Below, piece by piece: positions 20,101 to 31,600 of a stretch of 64,000 bases of DNA. The position numbers and the translations under genes are program-made. Numbering within the stretch: position 1 is the stretch's first letter; each line of letters begins with the position of its first letter. The stretch comes from Neospora caninum Liverpool (lineage: Eukaryota; Apicomplexa; Conoidasida; Eucoccidiorida; Sarcocystidae): positions 1,137,635-1,201,634 of the forward strand of contig NC_018394.1 in the NCBI RefSeq assembly GCF_000208865.1, given 5' to 3'. Below the pieces are notes generated by a model. The model did not search any database. It had not been told where the DNA came from and saw only the letters and a program-made list of their open reading frames with translations.

Positions 20101-23100
20101 CTCGAGGGACTGGGACGGCCGGTCTGACGCGGAGCGCACGGCTGCGAGTGCGCGCCTGCGAGGCGAGGAAGCCATCTGCCAAGACGGCGACACGGTGCCC
20201 CGCCGAAGTTCAAAAGAGCACGCGTCGCGTTTCGAGAGAAGACCCGTTTTTCACGGCTCGAGGCCTGCGTCTCCTCACTGGAACGTCCACGCGCATGCAG
20301 CCGCCAGCTGCGGTGTCTGGGACCCTTCGGGTTCAGCGTCGTCCCGCTGCTCCGCCTTTTCTTGCTCGCGCTCTGTCTCCTCGTCGAGCCGGGTTGCGCG
20401 GGAAGGCCTTCGCCTCTCCGGCGCCATGTGCCCCGCGGGCGCCGGCGGGCGGGCCAGAAGCAGAGGCAGCGAAAACCGAGTCGAGGGCTGCACTCCAGAG
20501 GACGACAGCCTTTCTCCGATGCGACAGCGCGGTGCACTGAGACTCCCCAAGGAGGCTCTGCGCAGAGCGTTCAAGGGTCGCCTCCACTGCTTTGTGGCGT
20601 TTCTTCTCTGGATCTCTCTCCCGCTCGTAGGAGTCGGACGCGTAAGTGTGGGGTATGGCGCTCGGTGGATGCGCCCCTCGTTGTGTCGCATCCGTCGTTT
20701 CTGCTTTGTGCCCGGGCGGTCCTCTCTCGCGCGTCTTCCTCTCGCTCGATCATGCTTCCGGCTTCTCCGCGTGTCCCCTCGATTCCTCCCCTCTGCGTTC
20801 AAAGGTGTCCCGGTCCTGCTGTCGCGTGACCCCGCAGAATCTCCCTCGTTTCGATGTCTCGCCATGCCTCTCCATTTCCGCGCTCAGCTTCTCGCTCTAC
20901 CCGCGTCTCCGTGAACGTTCTCTTTCTTTTCCGCTTCAGGCGCTGACGAGTCCCCAGTCGCTCGGCCTTGAGATTCTGTCTTTGCTCTACAAGTCGCGGC
21001 ACGACACTTCGTCTCGGATCCTCTGTGCGCTGCTTCTGGCCTCACTTCTGCGTTCCTGCGACTCCTCGTTCTTCGCGGAAGACGGCGGGCGACGCGCTCG
21101 CCTTCAGCAGCTTCTCTCCCACAGCTTGCCGCGGAAACCCACGTTTCTCTCGTTCGCTCCGCTAGGCCTCGCCGAGTCGCCGCAAGTCGCGTCGCCTGCG
21201 GCGTCTCCGTCTCGCCCACGAGCGAGTCGCGGAGACACCCTAGACGCTGGACACGGAACGAAAAAAGATGTGCATGCGCGGGCGCAACAAGCTGCCGAGG
21301 CGATCGGCACACTGCCGCTCCTCCTGGTCACGCGAGCTCTCAGGCAACCCGCTGAGGCCGAGGTGAGAAGACTGAGAACGGGAAAAAGAGAGACCGCGAG
21401 GGAAGAGCGGCGGAAGACGTCAAGCGACGAGGGAGACAAGTGGGAGACGGAAAGTCAAATGGCCGGATTCAAAGAAAACAACATGCGAGAGGGAGCTACA
21501 AGCGCGATACAAGGACACTAGCTCTGGGCTCCGCGTCGCGGCGTGCTTCGAGCCAACATACATACAGACATACAGACATACATACAGACATGCAGATAAA
21601 CATGCAGACATACAGACATATATCCATACATGGATGTAGGTGTAAATAGGGGCCGCCGTCCAGTGCCATTTCCCTTTACCTTCTCTAATTGGTGTGTTGC
21701 TTCCAAGCTGTCGAGAGATTTGAAGCACCCGTCCTGGAAAACTTCGCGTTTCCTGGCGTTTCGCGTTCTGTCGTTTTGCCTCAGCTTCCGAGCCGTGGCG
21801 TGAGTTCCGGCCTGTTGTTCTACATCCTCAGTCGCCCCATGGCGCCTCGCCTGCTTCCTCTCCTGTCTCTCTCTTCTTCGTCGTCTCGCCCGGGGTCGTC
21901 GCCGCTTCTTTCGCCTTCTGAAAAGGCAGGAAGTTGCTCGTCGCCGGCGTCTGCGGTGTCTCCAAGCGGGGTTCAGCAGGAAGAGACCCGCGAAATTCGG
22001 GCTGCATGCGAGATGGAAATTTGCCTCTTTGTGTGCTGGCTCCTCGGGATCCTCGTCAGCCAAGGCAATCCCGTGTATGCGTGTCTGAAACGCGAAGCAG
22101 AGAGGGAAGACGGAGAGAAGCGGGTTCTGGGCGACACCGGCGCATGCAGACAACCGGACCGACCCTCGCTCGTTATTTGTCGAAAACCTCGTTCCTTGTC
22201 TTCGTTTGCTTCTGCCTTCACGCCAGCGAGTTCTTCCCACATTCCCGCCTCTCAGTCTTCGACGGAAGTCGCTTACGTGCCGGGCGCGTCGCCTTCGCGT
22301 CCACGAGGGCGAGACGCAGCTGTCTTGGCAAGCGCGCTGTCTCCGGGAGACAGGCGCGCTGTTCCGTCTCCCTCGCGGCGCTCGCCGGGCGATTTCCCAG
22401 AGCCGCTCCACAGGAACCCGCTCCTGCCTGAAACTCAGCCGCAGCCGCGTGTGGAGAGCGCCGAAAGCGCGGCGAGACTTGCTGGAGCTGACCGGGAGTC
22501 TCAGAAGTCTACTTCGTCTCGCGCCCCTGGAGACTCGCGCCGTCTTCGGCCCTCCTCGCAGACCTTGCCGGGACGGGGAGGCCTTCCGTTTCTTTCTTCT
22601 CTCTTGCCTGCGTTCTTCGCGCCTGTCGCCCCGCCGGCCTCGGCGTGTTCTGGAAACCTTCCCGCGGAACTTCCTGTCTCTTCCTCGTGCGCCCTCGACA
22701 GCCTCCCGCACCGCAGCTACTTCTCGCTCTTGCTCTCGTGCAGGCGCTTCATCCCGCTTCTCTTCCGCCTCCTTCAACGGAGTCCGAGCCTCACGCTGCA
22801 GCGCCTCGTCGCCTTCGTGCTCCTCTGGCTGCCCGAATGGCACGCCCACGCTTTCGACGGCGAGTCGGCGGAGACAGGCGAAGGCCGGCTGGTGCCGGGG
22901 GCTTCGGGGGGAGGCAGGGACGCGCGTGCAGCGAGCGGAGACGGCGGGAGACAGTTCCCAGAGAACGCCTCAGGCGGAACGAGGGAGGGAGGGGAAATCC
23001 GGAAACGCAGAGCGGCAGACGAGGGAGAAGGAGAGCGCTGGGGCCGAAAGAGAGAGAACGGAGAAGGCCAGGAAGCGGAGGAACGGTTCGAACAGCGTCA

Positions 23101-26100
23101 CCACACGGTGGACCAACCAGACGCAGTCCTCGGAGAGGACGCGAGTGCACCGCGCGAGTGGGAAGGCGACGACGAGAGGAAGGCGAGGCTCCACGGTCGC
23201 CGCACGCGGTCTTCTTCGCCAGCAGAGAGAATCGAGGAGCCGCGAGAAACATCGCAGACACTCAACGGTTCGTCGGCGTCCTTTTCGTTCCCTGTCTCCG
23301 TTTCTTCGTCTTCTCAGCGTGAGGCGCGCGTCGACGGGCGTCAAGAGGACAAGGCGAGGCACGCAGAGGAGAACGCAGCGAGGCGCACTTCGCCATCTGC
23401 GTTTTCGTGTCCGGACATCTCTCTGCTGCGCGGCCGGGTGACGGCGTGTCTCCTGCTGATGCAGCAAGTGCAGGAGGAAGGCGACGCGCAGACGCGCCGC
23501 CTCGAACGGGAGAAAAAGGCTCTTCAGTCTCTCGAGGAGCTCGTGTCTGGGCGGAGAAGTCCGCTGCGCCGGTGGGGGCCCGCGTGTGAGGGCCGCGGCG
23601 CGGCGATTCAGAGACACTTGCGAGGCCGCGGCAAGACAGAGGGCCCTAGAAGCGAAGCGCAGACCAGAGACCGAAGCGAAGACGGACGAGAAGAAGCGTC
23701 TGTGCATGCGCAAAGCTGCGAGAGGAGTCCGAACCTCCACATTTCTGCCGCGCCTCTCGACCCGAGCTCTTCGGGAGTCTCCTTCTCTCGCCTGCCCGAT
23801 GCCTCGTCGCCGCAGGCGAGAGACGCGCCAGGCGCAGAAAACGAGGAAGGACTCAGCGAAGAAAAGCGAGGCAGGCGAGAGGGCCGAGGCAAGCGATTTG
23901 AGCGGAACGGCGAAGAGGAGGTCTGGGCGCTCTTCCAGAAACTTGGGGCACTACGGAGAACTAGAACGGAGATGAAGAGGCAGACGAGGCACGCGGTGGA
24001 CTTCCTCACAACGACTCGCGGCAAACTCGAGAGCTTGGTAAGGCATGTGCGTAGAAAGGCGGGAGACGCGATGCCGGTGTCGATCTCGCCTTTCCCTGCT
24101 TTTGGGTGCGGCCATCATCCACGCTGCCTTCTCTCCCGTGAAGTGTAGCGGCGGTCTCAGGTGTACAGCGCCTCTCGACGTTTTGGGTCGTACTGTAGCG
24201 TCTCCCTGTTTGTGTCTTTCTCTTCTTGTCCGCTCTCGTTCTCTCTTTTTCTCTCTGTCTTCCTCTCCCTCTCTTTGCGCGCTTAATGCGCTTTTTCACG
24301 TTTTCGTCTCTGTTTTTTGTCCCTTCTCGCGGCCGACAACAGCACCTGTACGCGAGCTCTGTGGAGCATCTCTGCACGTCGAAGATTCTTCCGCTGTCTG
24401 GTGCGCTAGCGGCCATGGATGAAGGCCATTGCCGCCTCTCTCTCTCGCTTGCGGAGAAGGCGCGAAAGGAGGAAGAGACGAAACGCGCCGTGCAGAGACA
24501 GGGCGAGCAAGAGCTCGTAGCCCTCAAACTCCTGCAGGCATGCACGGAAAGAACGACTGCTGCCAAGAGAGAGGCCATGCGAACGCGAAACGAATGGATG
24601 GAAGTCGAACAGGTACGTGTGCTGCCGTATTCACCCAACGAAAACAAGTTACGCGCCTCATACACATTCGTACACTTCGATTCAGCTTGCCGTATCTATA
24701 TCTATATCTGTATCTGTATCTCTCTGTCTAGATGCTGGCGTTTGGTGGTCCCGATGGACAGAACGCGTATCTGGATGGATGGGTATAAAGGTGGGAAAGA
24801 GCGAGGAGGCCCGAGACAAGGAGACACAGAGGGGCTCTGTGAGTTCTTGAACTTCCACGAACCCCATCTGGTCGTGACGCTCTCTCTTTTCGTCTCTCTG
24901 CTTCGTCGCTCGGTGCCTTAAAAGAAAGCGTTTTCCTTTGGTTCCCACAGCTCATTGCGGCGGCGCCGCAGCGGCGCCAGCAACTGGAGGAGCAAGTCGA
25001 CTACCGCATGCAGATTTTGAATCGTCTTCGGGAGAAACATGCTGAGGAGAAACTTCGGCTTCAGCAGCTGCGTCTCGAAAATCAACGCCTAACTCAACAG
25101 AGGACGCAGGACGAGGCCGAGGTTCGACAGATCGCTGCGGCTCTCGAGGTCAGAGTCTGTTTCTGCAGTCAAAAGAACGATATGTATATCTATATCTATA
25201 TATCTATATATATATATATATCTGTCGCTTTCTCTCTGCTCTTTCGTTTTGTCGCGTTGTCGTCCGACTCACTTTCGTGCGTCGATGGGCAAAACGCTTT
25301 TCACGTGTGCGCGTTTCCGCCCTTGGTCCCTCGTCCCTTTTTAGGCCTACACGGATGCACTGAATCGCCGCCAGGAGTCTCGGGCGGCGGAGGCGCCTTC
25401 TGCGCCGGGTCCAGCTCTGTCGTCTCACCCTCCAGCCGCTGTCTGTGGCAACGCGCAAAGCGAAGAAGACAGCAGGTGGCCGCCTCTCACTCCCTTTGTC
25501 CGTCTTCTTCCGCCTCGCTTGCAAACGCTTCCAGATCTCCTTCATCTTGTCTCCGTCTCTGAAGGCCATCAAGGCCGTACCCCTCCTTCTCCGAACGCCA
25601 GTTCGTCGGGGTGGTCGCCCTCACGCGGGGAATCGTGTCTCCGTTTTCTTCGCCTTCTGGAGCATCTTTTAGCGACCCGACGAGACAAGCTGGGAGAGGG
25701 AGAGGAGGGGGAAGAGGCGCGGTACCACGAGGCGCTGAGTTTGGAAGAGCACGTGGAGAGTGCGGCACGCGAAATCGAATCTCATGAAAGGCAACTCGAC
25801 CGGCTGAGAGCGTCGATTTCCGAACAGACGAATCACACAAGCCTCCTCAAGAAGGCCGAGACGCGGCAGGCAGACGTTCGCAGGTACGTGGAAAAAGATA
25901 TCGGAGGGACACTTTCGGCGCCTCAGGGAGAAGAAAAGCGGCCTTTATGGAACAGCCACTCCACTGCGTATGCGCCGGGTGTACGAACAGACAAGGCCCG
26001 TTTTGTGAAGAGAACCTGCAGGAGCGGTCGCCTTCATGTTCAGACAAGCAGAATATAACTGCCGCTGCTATATATACATATATATGTGTATACTTATGGC

Positions 26101-27077
26101 GTTCTATACATACATGTGTAGGTGTATTTGTGTATATCTGAAAATCTCTGTTTATCCATCTTTCTGCTGAATATGGAGATAGGTCGAGATGTGCGCAGCT
26201 CGTTTGTGTGTAGGAAGATCGCTCGAGAAGCTGCTTTTCTAGGCGCTATCTTCAGGTGGTCTTTGCGTCTCCTGTTTTCCTCTTTGTTTCTCCGTTGTGC
26301 TTGGCAACGTGTCAAGAAAAATTCTCGTTCCCGCGTCCTTTGTTTGTTGCTTGATTTTTCGCGTTTTCTCTGTTTTCTGGGGACCGTCGGCGCGTTTGGT
26401 CTGAAGGCGTAGACTCAGGCCGGGTGGGGACCTCCTGTCTTTTCTATTTTTTCTCTCGACTCAAGGGAGGCGCGTTTGTCTATTCTTGGACAAGTTGTCG
26501 ACTGCTCTTCATCTGTTCGTTGTCTGTGTTTTGCTGCCCGCGTTTTGGTTTCTTCGTCTTGTTTTGCTCGGCGCCTTGTCGATGCCTCGTTCTGTTTCTG
26601 CTCGCCTCTCGCCCCATCTTTGTTTTTCGTCCGTTTTTTCGTCCTTTTGCCAGGTGTGACGCGGAAGTTTCGCGCTTGGTGGAGGAGGAGCAAGCTGCGC
26701 GTCGACGACATGTGAAGGAGAAGGAGGCGCATGCAAAGGCTCGCGCTGCCCTACTCGTGGAGGCGGACGCGCGGCGAGGCGCGGCGGCCTCTCTGGAGGA
26801 CCACGAGCGGCAGAGCGCGGCGCAGAAAGAGCAAATGAATCTGTTTCTCTGTCGCGGAGAGCATGAGTTGCGGCTGCTGTTTATCCTTTTGCAGCGAATC
26901 GAAGAAAACCTCGGTCTCATGAAGAAAGAAAGAAGACGAATTGAGGCTGCTCTCAAGGAAGAACGAAGAAGCAGAGGCAGCCTCGTCGCCCAAATCCACC
27001 GAACGACATCCCAACTCAGCGGCCTCTGCGCCCACCTGGAGCGAATTGACGGAGACGAGTACGTGGCTGCCATCTAG
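17171..27077 (+). CDS. Giant PX (phox-homology) domain protein with helical and coiled-coil regions
   Basis: Seven exons (17171-20641, 20940-21362, 21716-24037, 24343-24612, 24951-25148, 25345-25883, 26654-27077) join in consistent phase to 2,548 aa. The start is ATG at 17171 (gcacaATGGC). Near the N-terminus is a PX domain: FSVTIPRAEVV, YLVQFSD, the RRRFSDF motif (residues 89-95), then a roughly 170-residue low-complexity insertion, then LPPKRLFGN (about 277) and RRELERFLHLLL. PX domains bind phosphoinositides, usually on endosomes. Further on lie Leu-rich helical blocks suggestive of armadillo-like folds (LVQAHAFELVFRLLEY; LGLEILSLLYKSRH) separated by Ser/Arg/Glu-rich stretches. From about residue 2,070 the protein is long coiled coil (LRLQQLRLENQRLTQQ; LMKKERRRIEAALKEE). 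A membrane-trafficking role is inferred. The acceptor at 21716 follows gctgtcgag, and this junction is the least certain. Confidence 0.8.
21553..21620 (+). repeat. Tetra/octanucleotide repeat in a PX-gene intron
   Basis: Repeated cata-cagacata units inside intron 21363-21715. It is ordinary intron microsatellite sequence. Confidence 0.8.
25183..25222 (+). repeat. (TA)n microsatellite in a PX-gene intron
   Basis: Tatctatatctatatatatata sequence in intron 25149-25344, just downstream of the exon ending at 25148. Confidence 0.8.
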
Positions 27078-27926
27078 ACCCGGGGGGCAAACGAGAAAGA
27101 GAACAAGAGAGAGACCAAAAAAGGAGAACAAGAGAGAAAACGGAAGGAGAAACAGAGAGAGGGGGGGAAACCGCGACAAGGCAAGGCAGGAGGCGGGACA
27201 GAGGTGGAGAGAGGGCCCACAGAGGTGAGGATTCGTGGAGAAAGAGAGAGTCAAAGGGAGATGAAGACGAAGGGGTAGTTAAACGTCACAATTTGGATTT
27301 CCGTGTTTCCTTCCGTTCTTCGTGAAGACTCAACGTGTAAACCTCGGTTTCTGTAAAGAAAGCAGTCCTTTCTCTGCGAGAAGCGTGCACAGCTGTTCAG
27401 CTTCACTGCAGCTGGAGACAAAACGGAGAATGCATGTGCCCACCGCGCAGTCAGACTCTGCTTTCTTATATCCTTCCAAAGGATGCATGGATACACATAC
27501 GTAGATACGTGTATGCATTCACATTCATTTTACCGCTCGAGAGCGGCCTATCGACGCCGTCTCAGCCAATCTGGTGCTGGAGCAACGCAGACGTCCGTTC
27601 GAGGTGTACCGATCAGCACTTGGTGCTCGACAAAGAGATGCATGCGCAGTCTGTCGGATTCTGCCCCACCTCTCGCCACTTTGCACTTTCGACTCAAAAG
27701 GTCTAAAGCAAAGCTGCATGCCTTTAGGGCCAAGGCGGGAACAGGAAGTTCGCGGCTTCGTGAATCCTGTCAGGGAATCTTAAATCCAGGACATGAAACA
27801 CCGGGGAGCGGAATCAGAGAACTGCCCTCGCCGAATTCAGAAGGACTGCATGCACTGCAAAAGAGTCTTTCCTCATTCTACGACACTACGCGTATATATT
27901 TGATGAATGCATAGACATACTTGTAC

Positions 27927-27980
27927 AAATATATATATATATATATATATATAGATAGATAGATAGATAGATATAGATAT
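27927..27980 (+). repeat. (TA)n-(GATA)n compound microsatellite
   Basis: A run of TA dinucleotides grading directly into GATA tetranucleotides, in the spacer between two convergent genes. Confidence 0.9.
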
Positions 27981-28354
27981 GGCGGTTGCTTCCACCTGCG
28001 AAGATGTTGGATAGGATAAGTGTGTGTCTGGCGTGGCCAAGCTGTTGAGTAGGGTCAGTGGAGAGGAGAGGAAGACTGCAGCTTCTGTAGAATTGGACAT
28101 TTTTTGTCGACAGAATCGTCGACAACGTGCGTTCGTCTCGCGAGCAAGGCGACTTCGCCACTTGCTCGGAAAGGGGCGAGTCTTTTTCGGACCGCACCCA
28201 ACACTCGAGATCACCGTGGCACAACCCACAGGAGGCGATGCCCAGCCCGCCCTGTACTGTAACCACATACACATATACTATATATGTATGTGACAAACGC
28301 ACCAACTGTATACACACATATCATATATATTCACATCCATGTGTACATATATAT

Positions 28355-28392
28355 CTCCATATCGATATATATATATATATATATATATATGA
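28355..28392 (+). repeat. (TA)n microsatellite
   Basis: Alternating TA run with a few imperfect flanking units, in the same spacer between convergent genes. Confidence 0.88.
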
Positions 28393-28613
28393 ATCTCCTG
28401 TGTGTGCACTTGAAACGTGCATGGTCTGCGACAGAAAAACCTCAGAGGAATCTGAAGACTCCGAGAGCAATGCAGCCTTTCTCCCGAAGTCTGTTCCACC
28501 GCGTTCGCTCTTCCTGCTGGTTCTTGTCTTTCGCGTTCTTCCTCTCTTCGACGCTTCTTCGGCTAGTCTCCTTTCGGCCTCGCCCCTTTTCGCCGCCTTC
28601 GCCGCCGTTCGCT

Positions 28614-31600
28614 TCACTCCCGTGGCGCCGCGTAGACGGACCGGTCCCAGCAGACTGCGTCGGGCGTGAGGGCGTCGATGGATTGCCAAATAAGCGGCAA
28701 AAAGAAGCACGAGGATCCCCAACTTTCCACGAAGTCCGGTCGGCCAGGAGTTGCGCATGCGAGGAAACTCTGAACAATAACAGCACAGGCGCACGCGAGA
28801 GTGCGAGTTTCCGCTTCAACTCGCGTTGCGAGAACCAGAAAGTCATCGGGGCAGGAAGCATGACAATTTTGCCTCTTTTCTCCTGCAGGGGAAGCGGGGG
28901 GGGGGGCGAAACGCCTACCTCTTTCAACCTGTCCATTCGCCGCTTTCGCCCCTCTTCGCCATGCATACACTCTTCTCCGCCGTTCGCACAGAGGAAGCGC
29001 GGGTGCGTGCTCGGGAAACGCGCGAAGTCGTGGCCTGGGGGCGGAATCTTGGCTACCAGCTGCTCGACGACGCGGCGGCTCGTTTCCCCCTGCGGAAAAC
29101 CAACGGGAAGAGACATGAAACGTGTCCAAAACGCCGTCCCAACCCGACACACGCTTTTCATACAAACGTGTGGACAGATACATCGATACACATACAGATA
29201 GACTGCACCCACGGACGTGTTAAGTTCCCCGCTCATATTTATGCATGCATGCAAAACTGCAAGGGATCTAGGTATCCAACATGCAGCTTTTTAGTTCCAG
29301 TACGCGAGCTCCGTAAATAACGCACATGTCTGTTTTCGTAGGCTTCTCCCCCTTGGTCTTTTTCTTCCTCTGAATTATCTTCCTCGCTTCGGCTCGTCAT
29401 CTTCTCATGCTTGTGTCGAGGCTGCGTCACTGTCTGAAGCGTTTTCCTCCTGACTCACATCTTCCTCGACGGCAGAGCCTTCGCGGATGGCATCGTCGAT
29501 TGAAGACGAGAAGACGTCGACAAGATCGAGAAGGAGACGGACTTCGGGCCCAATGAGCAGCGCGATCCGCGCGACGACGGCTGCCGCCTCAAAGGAAACG
29601 CGAGAAGAGAGAGGGGTCGCCTGCTCCTCTCGTTCTTCGCTCTGGCCTCGCCCCCCTCTCTCTCGGTCCTCATCGGGCCTTTTCCCGCAGTCTGGTGCGT
29701 CTCCATCGCCAGCGACACGCGCCGACTGTGGCAGAGAAGAAAGGAGCGAGTCACGGGAAGAGACGGGAGACGCCAGAGAGCATTGGCGCTCTTCTACGGC
29801 CACGTTTCCTCGCTCTGCAGCTGCCCATGAGACAGCAAAGTGCCCGAGGAGCGCCTTCGCTGTGGAAACGGGGAAGAGCCGCAACAGCGCGAAAAGCAAC
29901 GACAGATTGCGAGAGAGGAGCGGCGGGCGCAGAGCAACCGAGAGAAACTGAAGAACGGACCGGCACGCGAGGGTGATGAATTCAATGTCCTCGGCATCCC
30001 GTCGTCTCTTTCTGTCTCCGTTGTCTCTCCTCGGACCAGCCGCAGGATTCCTGCCATCCGCGCTCAGATCGGCCTCTCGCCCTTCTGCATCTTCTCCCAG
30101 CGTTTGGTGCGGATCTCCCGCGTCTGAAAGTGTCTCCGCGTGGCGAGAAGAAAGCGTAGCGAGACGGCGCGCAAGGAGTCGCAGCAAAGCCGCGGCGTAG
30201 TCCACGAGGCGGTCAGCCACGTACCTGGCGAGAAGGGAATGAGACCACCCAGAGAGAATTGCGTGAGGGAAAACGAGGACTAACGCGGGGAAAACTCGCC
30301 AGCTTGCCCTAGCACCCCGGTTATAGATCCGCGTGCTGCAAGAACCATCTGCGAGGATGCCGGCAGCCACCGTTGTACGCAAACGGGAAGGAAAGCCGCG
30401 GAACTTGGCCTCCTCCGCACTTTGAACGCGAGAGAAAAGAAGAGGCACCACAGAGAGAACACGACGAGGACCGAGTGCGGACTCAGACCAGAAGACGAAA
30501 CAAAGTGAGCGAGAAGCCGGAGCAGGGGGAGGCGAAGGGGATCAAAGAAGCGGAGTTTCTGAAAAGTTTGCCGGTGATATCTCGATTTTGTCGCGCACAT
30601 TTCCCCAAAGGCACTCACCAGTGCAGGTGCTCGACAGAAGCTGCGATGTTGATGAGCGAGGAAGAGCAGAGAAGAAGGAAAAACCCATCTCCACACCGAC
30701 GGATGTTCCACGAGAGAAGCCGGAGGAGGACAAGGACTACCAGGCTCCCGAGCGAAGCGTCGGCAATCTTCTTCTTCTCGTCCCACGGGATGTCCTTGAC
30801 GACGGTTTTTTGCAACTCCAAACAGAACGACTTGTCTTTGCTGAGGGTCATGAGCGAAATCGCACAAATGACCGCAATCGGCGGAGCAGCCAGTCGCGGG
30901 CCCCGCTTCGCTTCGGTCTCGGCGCCCGGAGGAAACGGCGAGAGACGCGGAAGGGCGTTCAGCATTTGAAGGAGGGGGATGACGAGGCGTTCACTATCGC
31001 TCCGTGAGAGACAAAACAGCCTGCAAAAGAAAAGTGAAATCCAACGCATCGAGGCAGGACACGGAAGGAGCAGAAAAAAAGGGATGAATGCCAGTCGGAA
31101 AGTGCAACACCGAGACACTGGAGCCTTGGGAAGAAACGGCAAAGACAGGGACAGAGCAGCACGAAGGGAAGAACGCACGTCACCTCAAAAAAGGGAGATA
31201 GAGAGCTTCGAAAGAGACGGCGGCGGAGGCGATCAACAGAACCGACGCAACGTAAACTTCGTCGCTTTGCATCTCTCTTGCGTTTTCTACAAAAATTAGC
31301 ACGTATTTTCGAGCAACAGTTCACGCAGAGGGGTGACCGGCGTTGCCCCTTTGAAAGTCTCACCGGAAGCATCTGTTGCGGCAGAGGAGGAGGTAGAGGA
31401 GCAGAGATTTGAGAGGATGACTGAGAGACGAAGGCGAACACAGCTGGAGAAGCAGTCCCTCGAAGTTGACGGACGACGAGGGCGGAAGAGACGGGAAAGC
31501 CCCCGCTCGGCTCCCAGGCAGAACCGGCTCGCCTTGTCGCGGCGAGCTGCCAGTCTGCATGCGCTCGTCGCCTGGCCGAGAAGCCTTTTTTTCCATTGAA

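Larger units (their letters stand above)
27078..28613. other. Convergent intergenic region between the PX gene and dymeclin
   Basis: About 1.5 kb between two 3' ends. It starts with a purine-rich tract (27085-27260) and carries two AT microsatellites (27927-27980 and 28355-28392). No protein family or structural RNA was recognised. Long frames that cross this region from the dymeclin side are continuations of alternative frames of its last exon. Confidence 0.5.

Noticed and set aside
20646..20939. Continuation of the PX gene exon 1 beyond 20641 in its own frame
   Set aside because: A GTAAGT donor at 20642 and a cgcttcag acceptor at 20938 are in matching phase and join two helical blocks; the intervening sequence is Ser/Leu/Arg low complexity.
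28442..28882. Alternative last exon of dymeclin continuing EKRGKIVMLPAPMTF
   Set aside because: Its acceptor (cccctgcag) and phase are valid, but the other acceptor at 28769 gives SCFFLPLIWQSIDALTP, which matches the dymeclin C-terminus, while this frame gives unrelated Arg/Glu-rich sequence.
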